23,335 nucleotides of DNA from Solirubrobacterales bacterium (GTDB lineage Bacteria; Actinomycetota; Thermoleophilia; Solirubrobacterales; 70-9). How positions within the stretch are numbered: the stretch's first letter is position 1; each line of letters opens with the position of its first letter. The stretch spans positions 1-23,335 of the forward strand of contig JAUQWL010000060.1 in NCBI GenBank assembly GCA_030835185.1. Reading direction: 5' to 3'. The translations under genes were made by a program, and so were the position numbers. This document shows positions 15,642-22,487 of the stretch, in pieces. Below the pieces are notes generated by a model, which saw only the letters and a program-made list of their open reading frames with translations, made no database searches and had not been told where the DNA came from.

Positions 15642-16419
15642 GCGGTCCAGGTCGGTTCAGCGGACGATCGAGATCGCCGGCCGTCGCGAGCGCCGCCGCC
15701 GCCGGCTCATGTTCCTCGTCTTCACCCTTCTGATCCTTGCCCTTGCCTTCGGAGCCCTCTACTGGTTCGTTCTGCGCGACCTCCCGGTTGTCGAGATCCG
15801 TGATGTCGAGATCCGGGGACTCGACACCGGAACGCCGGAAGGCAGACAGGTCGCCGACGCGATCGATCTGGCGGTGGGCGAGATGACCACGCTCCACGTC
15901 CGGCAGGACATCCTCGACCAGGAGGTGTCCCGTTTCCCCAGAGTCGAGTCGGCGACTGTCGAGGCCGACTTCCCGAACGCAGCCACGGTGACCGTACGCC
16001 AGCGGGAGGACGGCTCGATTCTAGGCGAGGACGAAGACGCCCTTCTCATTGCCACCGACGGGACCGTGCTCGGATCGCCGGGAGATCGCACCGAGACCCT
16101 GCCTCCGATCGGTGAGGGAGATCCCCCGGAGGGTGACCGTCTTGAAGGTATCGCGCTCGACCAGGCTCTGGTCCTGGGTGCGGCACCGACCGAACTCCGC
16201 AGCTACATCGACCGCAGCGAAGTGTCGGGCTCAGGGGTTGAGGTGATCCTCTCCAACGGACTGATCCTGCTGTTCGGGGAGCCCTCCCAGGCCGCGGAGA
16301 AATGGAGGTCGGCGGCCGCGGTGATCGCCGATCAGGACCTGACGGACGTGGGTTATGTAGACCTGACGGTTCCCCGTCGCCCGGCCGTGGGCACCGGCGA
16401 GGGTCCCGGCAAGGGCTGA
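15631..16419 (+). CDS. ftsQ: Cell division protein FtsQ/DivIB (POTRA domain)
   Basis: FtsQ scaffolds FtsL/FtsB and links them to FtsW-FtsI. The 262-residue protein has a basic cytoplasmic N-terminus (RRERRRRR near residues 18-25), one membrane segment (about 26-47), a POTRA domain (about 52-122, from VVEIRDVEIRGL to ATVTVRQRE) and a beta domain ending in a short Gly-rich tail. Two adjacent ATGs (15631, 15634) overlap the murC 3' end by up to 11 nt; neither has a strong ribosome binding site, so coupling to murC is likely. The topology and position upstream of ftsZ fix the identity despite low sequence conservation. Confidence 0.93.
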   Translation: MMAERSRSVQRTIEIAGRRERRRRRLMFLVFTLLILALAFGALYWFVLRDLPVVEIRDVEIRGLDTGTPEGRQVADAIDLAVGEMTTLHVRQDILDQEVSRFPRVESATVEADFPNAATVTVRQREDGSILGEDEDALLIATDGTVLGSPGDRTETLPPIGEGDPPEGDRLEGIALDQALVLGAAPTELRSYIDRSEVSGSGVEVILSNGLILLFGEPSQAAEKWRSAAAVIADQDLTDVGYVDLTVPRRPAVGTGEGPGKG

Positions 16420-16422
16420 GCA

Positions 16423-16447
16423 GGTCCGACGGCCGAGTCGCCGGACC
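16423..16447 (+). terminator. Possible hairpin terminator after ftsQ
   Basis: GGTCCG (16423-16428) pairs with CGGACC (16442-16447); an A-C mismatch and two further G-C pairs extend the stem around a 7-nt loop. It begins 4 nt after the ftsQ stop. No T-tract follows, so at most it is a non-canonical, GC-hairpin terminator. Confidence 0.3.
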
Positions 16448-16630
16448 GCACCCGATCCGTCCTCGTCGGGGTGGTCGTTTCCCGCACCGGCTGACGGATT
16501 GGGGGGTACCGCGGGCTTGCCGGGAGCTGTCTGTTCGGCGCCACGGTCTAACCGTCAATTACAGCCTGAGGGTCGTCGAACCCTAAAGTAACCCTTGAGA
16601 AAGTCCCGTTGCAGGATGGCCTGCGAGACG

Positions 16631-16659
16631 TTGACAGTTGGCCATTTATGCCTTACTTT
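16631..16659 (+). promoter_or_regulatory. Strong sigma70-type promoter of ftsZ
   Basis: A perfect -35 hexamer TTGACA (16631-16636) and a -10 hexamer TACTTT (16654-16659) are separated by exactly 17 bp. Transcription would start near 16666, giving a leader of about 145 nt. This is the best housekeeping promoter in the window. Its place supports transcription of ftsZ at levels independent of the upstream cluster, as known for ftsZ in other bacteria. Confidence 0.8.
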
Positions 16660-16677
16660 GAGCGGAATTTCCGAGAA

Positions 16678-16719
16678 CCGGACCAGCCTGCGAACCCTGA
16701 AGCAGAACTGAAGGTCCGG
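16678..16719 (+). promoter_or_regulatory. Hairpin in the ftsZ leader next to an upstream start codon
   Basis: CCGGACC (16678-16684) is the exact reverse complement of GGTCCGG (16713-16719); CTGC (16688-16691) and GCAG (16702-16705) can extend the fold inside. The 3' arm takes in the end of a GAAGG ribosome binding site (16710-16714) and stops directly before the ATG at 16720. It could control access to the upstream ORF. Confidence 0.4.
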
Positions 16720-16812
16720 ATGAACGGGACACTCAACGCGATTTCAACTCAGGCTCCAGCGCTTCAACACAAGACAGGCTTCAACTCAGGCAACACGATT
16801 GGGACGGAATGA
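16720..16812 (+). CDS. Possible 30-codon upstream ORF overlapping the ftsZ start
   Basis: An ATG at 16720 with GAAGG 5 nt upstream opens a 30-residue frame (begins MNGTLNAISTQAP) that ends with TGA at 16810-16812, overlapping the first ftsZ ATG as ATGA and the second as TGATG. The arrangement would couple ftsZ translation to that of the peptide. The peptide has no membrane segment or recognisable motif and its composition gives no independent evidence of coding, so it may be chance. The frame stays open upstream to 16609, but the predicted transcript begins near 16666. Confidence 0.3.
   Translation: MNGTLNAISTQAPALQHKTGFNSGNTIGTE
16743..16791 (+). repeat. Three short direct repeats (TTCAAC type) in the ftsZ leader
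   Basis: TTCAACTCAGGC occurs exactly at 16743-16754 and again at 16780-16791, with a partial copy TTCAACACAAG starting at 16763. The two perfect copies are in different frames relative to the upstream ORF, so the repetition is at nucleotide level. Confidence 0.6.
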
Positions 16813-17891
16813 TGGAAAGCACCTACCTAGCGGTGATAAAGGTCGTCGGATGTGGCGGCGGAGGTACTAACGCAGTCAGCCGGATGGTTGATGCCGGAGT
16901 GCGCGGCGTCGAGTTCATCGCGGTCAACACCGACGCCCAGGCTCTGCAGGCCTGCGATGCCGACATCAAGATTTCGATCGGTCAGGAACTGACCCGGGGC
17001 CTCGGTGCCGGCGGCAAGCCTGAAATCGGAGCTGGAGCTGCGGCCGAGAGCCGTGACGAGATCAAGGAGGCGCTCAAAGGCGCCGACATGGTTTTCGTGA
17101 CGGCCGGCGAAGGCGGCGGAACCGGAACCGGTTCGGCTCCGGTGATCGCCGAGATCGCCAAGGAAGAGATCGGCGCACTGACGGTGGGGGCGGTCACCAA
17201 GCCGTTCGAATTCGAGGGCAAGAAGCGCATGCAGCAGGCGATGGAAGGCATCGAGAAGCTGCGCAACAACGTCGACACGCTGATCATCGTGCCGAACGAG
17301 AAGCTGCTTCACGCGGTGGAGCGCCGGACCAGCGTGCTCGACGCTTTCAAGATGGCCGACGACATCCTGCGCCAGGGCGTCCAGGGCATCACCGACCTGA
17401 TCACGATCCCCGGCTTGATAAACCTCGACTTCGCCGACGTGCGCACGATCATGCGCGATGCCGGATCGGCCCTGATGGGCGTCGGTGTCGGCCAGGGCGA
17501 GAACCGTGCTCTGGACGCAGCCAAGGCGGCTATCACCTCGCCGCTGATCGAAGAATCGATCAAGGGCGCGACCGGCATGCTGCTCAACATCACGGGCCCC
17601 GAGGAGCTCGGTCTTTTCGAGGTCAATGAGGCGGCCCAGCTGATCCAGGAAGAGGCCGACCCGAACGCCAACATCATTTTCGGCTCGGTCGTCGACCAGT
17701 CCCTGGTAGACGAGGTGCGGGTCACGGTCATCGCGACCGGCTTCGAGGGCTTCGAGCTGCTGGCCCGTTCCCCCCAGAGGGTGCGTCGCCGCTACGAAAG
17801 CCGCAAGCGGGTCTCGGCCGACGACACCGACCTGACGAACCTGCGGGTCGGCGACGGCGATATCGATGTCCCGCCGTTCCTGCGCGACTGA
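16809..17891 (+). CDS. ftsZ: Cell division GTPase FtsZ
   Basis: FtsZ is the tubulin-like GTPase that polymerises into the division ring. The 360-residue protein shows the N-terminal GCGGGGTNAV loop, the tubulin signature GGGTGTGS (residues 102-109), the catalytic T7 loop NLDFAD (205-210, with D207 and D210) and the conserved C-terminal peptide DVPPFLRD (353-360), which in the family binds membrane tethers. The linker between globular core and tail is short, roughly 35-40 residues. Two adjacent ATGs (16809, 16812) are possible; GGGA at 16801-16804 is better spaced for the second. The gene has its own promoter and a 389-bp gap upstream. No ftsA is present, as expected for Actinobacteria. Confidence 0.98.
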   Translation: MMESTYLAVIKVVGCGGGGTNAVSRMVDAGVRGVEFIAVNTDAQALQACDADIKISIGQELTRGLGAGGKPEIGAGAAAESRDEIKEALKGADMVFVTAGEGGGTGTGSAPVIAEIAKEEIGALTVGAVTKPFEFEGKKRMQQAMEGIEKLRNNVDTLIIVPNEKLLHAVERRTSVLDAFKMADDILRQGVQGITDLITIPGLINLDFADVRTIMRDAGSALMGVGVGQGENRALDAAKAAITSPLIEESIKGATGMLLNITGPEELGLFEVNEAAQLIQEEADPNANIIFGSVVDQSLVDEVRVTVIATGFEGFELLARSPQRVRRRYESRKRVSADDTDLTNLRVGDGDIDVPPFLRD

Positions 17892-17984
17892 AGCCGCCTG
17901 CGAACCCGCGTCGCCAAAGGCCGGCCGGCGCCGGCGCACCGTACCGGGCGAACGCGGAGGAGCTCATCCGGCACACGAGACGAA

Positions 17985-17996
17985 TAGGCTTCGTCC
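17985..17996 (+). promoter_or_regulatory. Leaderless promoter -10 element of gdhA
   Basis: TAGGCT (17985-17990) is followed by 6 nt and then the GTG at 17997, the same geometry as for the minus-strand gene at 2754. No Shine-Dalgarno sequence lies at usable distance; the nearest purine run, GGAGGAG, is over 30 nt away. No clear -35 is visible. Confidence 0.45.
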
Positions 17997-19391
17997 GTGA
18001 ACTCGATGCCAGGCGCCCCTCAGACAGAACGCCCGACCTCCCGCTCCCGGAAGCTCCACCCACGACTCGAATCCGTCTTTGACACCGTCGTAACGCGAAA
18101 TCCCGCCGAACGCGAGTTCCACGAAGCGGTCAGAGGGGTGCTGGGTACGCTCGGCCCGGTAATCGAGCGTCAGCCGGAGTACCTCGAGGCGAAGCTGGTC
18201 GAGCGCATCTGCGAACCCGAGCGCCAGATCATCTTCCGTGTGCCATGGACCGACGACCGCGGTTCGGTCCAGGTCAATCGCGGTTACCGCGTGGAGTTCA
18301 ACGGTGCCCTCGGACCGTTCAAAGGGGGGCTTCGATTCCATCCGTCGGTCAGCTCCAGCATCGTCAAGTTCCTCGGCTTCGAGCAGGTCTTCAAGAACGC
18401 ACTGACCGGGCTGCCTCTGGGCGGGGGAAAAGGCGGATCGGACTTTGACCCGAAGGGTCGTTCGGAGGCGGAGGTCATGCGCTTCTGCCAGTCCTTCATG
18501 TCGGAGCTTCACCGCCACATCGGTGAATACACCGATGTCCCGGCCGGTGACGCCGGGGTCGGAGAGCGTGAGATCGGCTTTCTCTTCGGTCAGTACCGGC
18601 GTATCACCAACCGCTACGAATCCGGGACTTTGACCGGCAAGGGTCTGACCTGGGGCGGCGCCCAGGTACGAAAAGAAGCGACTGGCTATGGCTGCGCTTA
18701 CTTCGCCGAAGAGATGCTTCGAACCCAGGGCTCTTCACTCAGCGGTCGAACGGTCACCGTTTCAGGTTCCGGCAACGTCGCGATCTACGCCATCGAGAAG
18801 GCTCAACAGCTGGGTGGCACTGTCATCGGTTGCTCCGACTCGAAGGGCTACGTTCACGATCCCGCCGGACTCGACGTCGAACTGGTGAAGCAGATCAAGG
18901 AGGTCGAACGGGGGCCGCTCGAGGACTACGCCACGCACCGGCCCGGCGCCAGCTTCGTGCCCGGTGCGCGCTTGTGGGAGGTTGCGACGGAGGTCGCACT
19001 GCCCTGCGCGACCCAGGGCGAGCTCGACGCCGACGACGCCCGCAAACTGATCGAATCCGGGACTGTTCTGGTGGTCGAGGGAGCGAACATGCCCTGCACG
19101 CCCGAGGCGGTGGGGCTGCTCCGGGAAGGCGGGGTCCTTTTCGGACCCGCCAAGGCGGCCAACGCAGGAGGTGTCGCGACCAGCGCCCTGGAAATGCAGC
19201 AGAACGCCTCGCGCGATTCCTGGACCTTCGAATACACCGAGCATCGCCTGGTCGAGATCATGCGCGACATCCATCGGTCCTGCTACGAGATGTCGGGCGA
19301 GTGCGGTGTACCGGGGGATTATGTGGTCGGAGCGAACAACGCGGCTTTCGTGCGGGTCGCCGAAGCGATGCTGGCGATGGGTGTCACGTGA
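17997..19391 (+). CDS. gdhA: NADP-type glutamate dehydrogenase (hexameric, class I)
   Basis: The enzyme interconverts 2-oxoglutarate plus ammonium and glutamate in the cytoplasm. The 464-residue protein aligns by eye with E. coli GdhA (447 residues) along nearly its whole length: GPFKGGLRFHPSV, KFLGFEQVFKNALTGLPLGGGKGGSDFDPKG with the substrate-binding lysine at residue 145, VPAGDAGVGEREIGF, the Rossmann loop SGSGNVA, ALPCATQGELD and the FGPAKAANAGGVATSALEM segment. An extra ~15 polar residues stand at the N-terminus. GTG 17997 fits a leaderless transcript; ATG 18006 is an in-frame alternative. NADP preference is inferred from overall similarity to E. coli GdhA. The gene is 105 bp after ftsZ and 69 bp before gcvT. 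Confidence 0.95.
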   Translation: MNSMPGAPQTERPTSRSRKLHPRLESVFDTVVTRNPAEREFHEAVRGVLGTLGPVIERQPEYLEAKLVERICEPERQIIFRVPWTDDRGSVQVNRGYRVEFNGALGPFKGGLRFHPSVSSSIVKFLGFEQVFKNALTGLPLGGGKGGSDFDPKGRSEAEVMRFCQSFMSELHRHIGEYTDVPAGDAGVGEREIGFLFGQYRRITNRYESGTLTGKGLTWGGAQVRKEATGYGCAYFAEEMLRTQGSSLSGRTVTVSGSGNVAIYAIEKAQQLGGTVIGCSDSKGYVHDPAGLDVELVKQIKEVERGPLEDYATHRPGASFVPGARLWEVATEVALPCATQGELDADDARKLIESGTVLVVEGANMPCTPEAVGLLREGGVLFGPAKAANAGGVATSALEMQQNASRDSWTFEYTEHRLVEIMRDIHRSCYEMSGECGVPGDYVVGANNAAFVRVAEAMLAMGVT

Positions 19392-19448
19392 GTCGGACCG
19401 GGCTCAGGCCACACGGCTGCGCGAGCCGGCGCAGGCTCTCCGTTCCTT

Positions 19449-19460
19449 CAGGCTCGACCC
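19449..19460 (+). promoter_or_regulatory. Weak candidate leaderless -10 in front of gcvT
   Basis: CAGGCT (19449-19454) lies 6 nt before the GTG at 19461. Sequence and spacing resemble the gdhA element (TAGGCT, 6 nt, GTG), but the first base of the -10 is not T. No Shine-Dalgarno sequence precedes the GTG, so either a leaderless start or coupling to gdhA read-through is possible. Confidence 0.25.
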
Positions 19461-20558
19461 GTGAGCAGTAACGAGCCCAGCTTGCGGACGACGCCGCTCC
19501 ACCGGATCCACCTCGAGGCCGGAGCGAAGATGATCGGGTTTCACGGCTGGGAGATGCCCGTCTACTACGACGGCATTCGCGACGAACACATTGCCGTCCG
19601 GACTCACGCCGGGATCTTCGATGTCTCCCACATGGGCCAGATCGAGGTCGAGGGCCCGGGCTCTACGGCCTGTCTCCAGCGGCTGTTGACAAACGACATC
19701 TCGAGGATCGAGATCGGCGGGGCCCAGTACTCGCTCCTCCTGACCGAGGACGCCGGCGTGATCGACGACGTCTTCGTCTACCGGCTGGGAGGCGACCGCT
19801 ATCTGATCGTCACCAACGTCGGCAACCATCACGACGATCTGACGCAGTTCGGCCTCGTCTCACGGGATTTCGATGTGCACGTGCGTGATGTCGGCGACAG
19901 CTACGCGATGCTTGCAGTCCAGGGACCTCATGCCCGGCAGGTGGTCGGCGCGACGCTCCACATCGATCTCCCGGCGCGAATGCACGTGGCCGCGCGCCAG
20001 ATCGGTCGCCGCCCGGCGATCGTCTGCGGAACCGGTTACACCGGTGAAGACGGAGTAGAGCTGCTGATCGACCCCGAGATCGCCCCTGCCGTCTGGGCGG
20101 AACTGGTTGACGCAGGTACGGTGCCGTGCGGCCTCGGAGCCCGCGACACGCTGCGGCTGGAAGCCGGTTACCACCTGCACGGCAACGATCTCACGACAGA
20201 GATCGATCCGATTTCAGCCGGCCTCGGCTGGGCCTGCGTTGAATCCACGGGTTTTGTGGGTTGCGACCGGGTCGCTGTTTTTCGCGCCAACGGGACCGAC
20301 GAAAAGCTGGTTGCGTTTACGATCGAAGGAGACGGCATTCCACGTTCGGGCAACCCGGTCCTCCAGGGCGAGGAGACGGTCGGCGAGGTCAGCAGCGGTA
20401 CCTTCTCTCCTTCGCTGGACATCGGGATCGGTATGGCGTACGTGAGGAGCGATCTGACCGCGCCCGGCACCCTGCTGGAAGTCGACGTACGGGGAAAGCG
20501 TCGGACGGCCCGCGTAAGCTCCAAACCCCTTTACCCGAAAACCGAAGAGGAGACCTGA
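19461..20558 (+). CDS. gcvT: Glycine cleavage system T protein (aminomethyltransferase)
   Basis: GcvT transfers the methylene carbon from the aminomethyl-lipoyl group of GcvH to tetrahydrofolate, releasing ammonium. The 365-residue length is typical. Motifs are FHGWEMPVYYDGIRDEH, GIFDVSHMGQIEVEG, GVIDDVFVYRLG with the conserved Asp pair at residues 102-103, GTGYTGEDGVELLI and the C-terminal barrel segment GEVSSGTFSPSLDIGIGMAYV. It starts at GTG 19461 without a ribosome binding site and is separated by 2 nt from gcvH. Gene order T-H-PA-PB indicates one operon encoding the whole decarboxylation and transfer part of the system. Confidence 0.96.
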   Translation: MSSNEPSLRTTPLHRIHLEAGAKMIGFHGWEMPVYYDGIRDEHIAVRTHAGIFDVSHMGQIEVEGPGSTACLQRLLTNDISRIEIGGAQYSLLLTEDAGVIDDVFVYRLGGDRYLIVTNVGNHHDDLTQFGLVSRDFDVHVRDVGDSYAMLAVQGPHARQVVGATLHIDLPARMHVAARQIGRRPAIVCGTGYTGEDGVELLIDPEIAPAVWAELVDAGTVPCGLGARDTLRLEAGYHLHGNDLTTEIDPISAGLGWACVESTGFVGCDRVAVFRANGTDEKLVAFTIEGDGIPRSGNPVLQGEETVGEVSSGTFSPSLDIGIGMAYVRSDLTAPGTLLEVDVRGKRRTARVSSKPLYPKTEEET

Positions 20559-20560
20559 CG

Positions 20561-20947
20561 ATGTCCGAGCCGAGCTACCCCGACGACCTTCGTTACCACC
20601 CGGAGCACGACTGGGCCCGGATCGACGGCGACGAAGCGACGCTCGGGGTCACTTGGTACGCCCAGGACTCGCTCGGCGAAGTCGTGTTCTACGACGGCCC
20701 GGAAGTCGGCGCCCAGGTGAGCAAGGATGAGCCGTATGCGGAAGTCGAATCGGTCAAGGCCGTCTCCGATGTGATTGCGCCGCTTTCAGGTGAAGTGGTC
20801 GCGGTCAACGAAAGCCTGACCGACGCGCCCGAGGCCGTGAACGCCGATCCATACGAAACCGGCTGGATGGTGAGGATCCGAATGGCGGACCCGGCCGAGG
20901 TCGACACTCTGATGGACTCCGCAAGCTACGCAGCTTCCCTGGAGTAG
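20561..20947 (+). CDS. gcvH: Glycine cleavage system H protein (lipoyl carrier)
   Basis: GcvH shuttles the aminomethyl group between the P, T and L proteins on a lipoyl arm. The 128-residue protein has the lipoylation site ESVKAVSDV with the modified lysine at residue 66, followed by IAPLSGEVVAVNESL, and the N-terminal DLRYHPEHDWARIDGDEATLGVTWYAQDSLGEVVF. The start is ATG 20561, 2 nt after the gcvT stop, with GAGGAG 8 nt upstream. The length matches the family (about 125-130). Confidence 0.97.
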   Translation: MSEPSYPDDLRYHPEHDWARIDGDEATLGVTWYAQDSLGEVVFYDGPEVGAQVSKDEPYAEVESVKAVSDVIAPLSGEVVAVNESLTDAPEAVNADPYETGWMVRIRMADPAEVDTLMDSASYAASLE

Positions 20948-20951
20948 CGGC

Positions 20952-22487
20952 GTGGCGGGGTACACGCCTGCGACCGACGACGACCAGAGGGCGATGCTTT
21001 CGGCCATCGGCGTCGACTCGATCGACGATCTCTTCGACCAGATTCCCGGCCCGGTCCGGATGAAGGGTCCGCTGGCCCTCGAGGACGGTCGTAGTGAGCC
21101 CGAGGTCTTTGCGCGCATGGCATCCCTGGCTGCCGCCAACCGGGATCCCGAGTCGGAGCCGGGCTTTCTCGGTGCCGGCATGTACGACCATTACGTGCCG
21201 GCGGTCGTCGACGCGATAACAAGCCGGTCCGAGTTTCTGACTCCCTACACGCCGTATCAGCCCGAGGTCTCCCAGGGGGGCCTCCAGGTGATGTTCGAGT
21301 TTCAGACGGCGATGTCGGAAATCACCGGACTTCCCGTCTCTAACGCCGGCCTCTACGAAGGCCCGTCGGCCGCCGCGTCGGCCGCCTATCTGGCGATGGC
21401 GGCGACCGGTCGCAGCGGGCTTGTCGCCTCGCGTGGCCTCCATCCTCACAGTCGCGAGACCCTGGCCACCCATGCAGTCGGCTTCGGAGCGACGATTGCG
21501 GAGGTCGGGCTCGAGGGAGGCGTGACCGATGCCGATCGACTCGAGGCGGCGATCGGCGACGACACTGCGGCGGTCTTCCTGCAGAACCCGAACTTCCTCG
21601 GGTCGGTCGAGGACATCGCCCGGCTGGCCGAAGTCGCGAAGGCCGGAGGTGCCCTGGTCGTGGTGGCGGTCGATCCGATGACCCTCGGAGTGCTGCGGCC
21701 TCCGGGTGAATGTGGCGCCGACATCGCGATCGGCGAGGGCCAGCCCCTCGGCAACCATCTCGACTTCGGTGGACCCTCGTTCGGCTTCTTCTGTGCGCGG
21801 GAGGAGTATCTGCGGAAGATGCCCGGTCGCATCGCGGGGCAGACCACCGATCTCGACGGAAGACGGGGCTTCGTCCTCGCTCTCCAGACCCGCGAACAGC
21901 ACATCCGCAGAGAGAAGGCGACCAGCAACATCTGCACGTCGCAGGCCCTCAACGCCCTTGCCGGAGTGATCCACCTCTCCTGGCTCGGCCGGCAGGGCTT
22001 TGTCGAACTGGGCGAGTTGCTGGCGAGAAGGACTGACTTCGCCCGCCGCAGGATAGCCGCGATCGAGGGGTTCGAACTGCTTCACGACGCTCCGGTGGTG
22101 AGGGAGTTCGCCGTGCGCTCGACTGCCGTACCGGTGGGGCAGCTGCGAAGCGGACCCGGTTGCGACGGCTCCAGGATCCAGGTGTACCCGCTCGGTCGCG
22201 ACTACCCGGAGTACGAGGACTCCTTCCTGGTCGCGCTGACCGAGCAGCGCGACGTAGACGACATCGACTGGCTCTGCGCGGCTCTCGAACGCAATGCGCT
22301 CGCCCATTCCAGCCACGGGCCGGCGAGCGCAGACGACCAAGTGCCTGCCACGTCAGAAGACGACCAGGCGCCTGCCACCGTAGAGAATGACGCGGATTCG
22401 GGAGGCGACTCCGAGGCGGTGTCCGCCAGGTCGCGACCAGGCTCGGGCGGGCCGGGGAAAGCGACGACGCTGAGGTCGGCTCCGTGA
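20952..22487 (+). CDS. gcvPA: Glycine dehydrogenase (decarboxylating) subunit 1, with a long disordered C-terminal tail
   Basis: This is the non-PLP half of the two-subunit P protein that decarboxylates glycine and loads GcvH. Typical segments are YTPATDDDQRAMLSAIGVDSIDDLFDQIP at the start, FLGAGMYDHYVPAVVDAI, FLTPYTPYQPEVSQGGLQ, LYEGPSAAASAAYLA and the REQHIRREKATSNICTSQAL segment. The length is 511 residues against a usual ~440-450. The surplus is a C-terminal Asp/Ser/Pro-rich tail of about 60 residues containing a 9-residue tandem repeat (DDQVPATSE, DDQAPATVE). The start is GTG 20952, 4 nt after gcvH, with GGAG 7 nt upstream. The stop overlaps the gcvPB start (GTGA). Confidence 0.95.
   Translation: MAGYTPATDDDQRAMLSAIGVDSIDDLFDQIPGPVRMKGPLALEDGRSEPEVFARMASLAAANRDPESEPGFLGAGMYDHYVPAVVDAITSRSEFLTPYTPYQPEVSQGGLQVMFEFQTAMSEITGLPVSNAGLYEGPSAAASAAYLAMAATGRSGLVASRGLHPHSRETLATHAVGFGATIAEVGLEGGVTDADRLEAAIGDDTAAVFLQNPNFLGSVEDIARLAEVAKAGGALVVVAVDPMTLGVLRPPGECGADIAIGEGQPLGNHLDFGGPSFGFFCAREEYLRKMPGRIAGQTTDLDGRRGFVLALQTREQHIRREKATSNICTSQALNALAGVIHLSWLGRQGFVELGELLARRTDFARRRIAAIEGFELLHDAPVVREFAVRSTAVPVGQLRSGPGCDGSRIQVYPLGRDYPEYEDSFLVALTEQRDVDDIDWLCAALERNALAHSSHGPASADDQVPATSEDDQAPATVENDADSGGDSEAVSARSRPGSGGPGKATTLRSAP
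22332..22385 (+). repeat. 27-bp tandem repeat within the gcvPA 3' end
   Basis: Two 27-bp units start at 22332 and 22359; the first 20 bases differ at two positions (GACGACCA then A/G, G, T/C, GCCTGCCAC). They encode the 9-residue repeats DDQVPATSE and DDQAPATVE in the disordered tail of GcvPA. Two copies in frame suggest a recent slippage duplication. Confidence 0.8.

Larger units (their letters stand above)
16420..16808 (+). other. ftsQ-ftsZ intergenic control region (389 bp)
   Basis: This is the only long gap inside the division cluster. It holds a GC-rich hairpin just after ftsQ (16423-16447), a TAACC/ACCCT-rich stretch (about 16545-16600) with a short inverted repeat AGGGT/ACCCT, a near-consensus promoter (16631-16659), a leader hairpin (16678-16719), a possible 30-codon upstream ORF (16720-16812) and three TTCAAC repeats (16743-16791). 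The lower G+C downstream of about 16550 differs from the flanking genes and fits a regulatory region. Confidence 0.7.

Noticed and set aside
16302..16586. 94-codon plus ORF across the ftsQ end and the intergenic region
   Set aside because: It lies mostly inside ftsQ in another frame, with Arg/Gly-rich shadow composition and no ribosome binding site.
16559..16589. Second ftsZ promoter (TTACAG, 19 bp, TAAAGT)
   Set aside because: Poor -35 and long spacer; the promoter at 16631-16659 is far better. It remains possible but unsupported.
16827..17939. 370-codon minus-strand ORF opposite ftsZ
   Set aside because: It mirrors the codon structure of ftsZ in high-GC DNA, with no family motifs and no ribosome binding site.
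17926..17941. GCCGGC palindromic run after ftsZ as a terminator
   Set aside because: GC-rich palindromes of this size are common in this DNA, and no T-tract or clean stem-loop follows.
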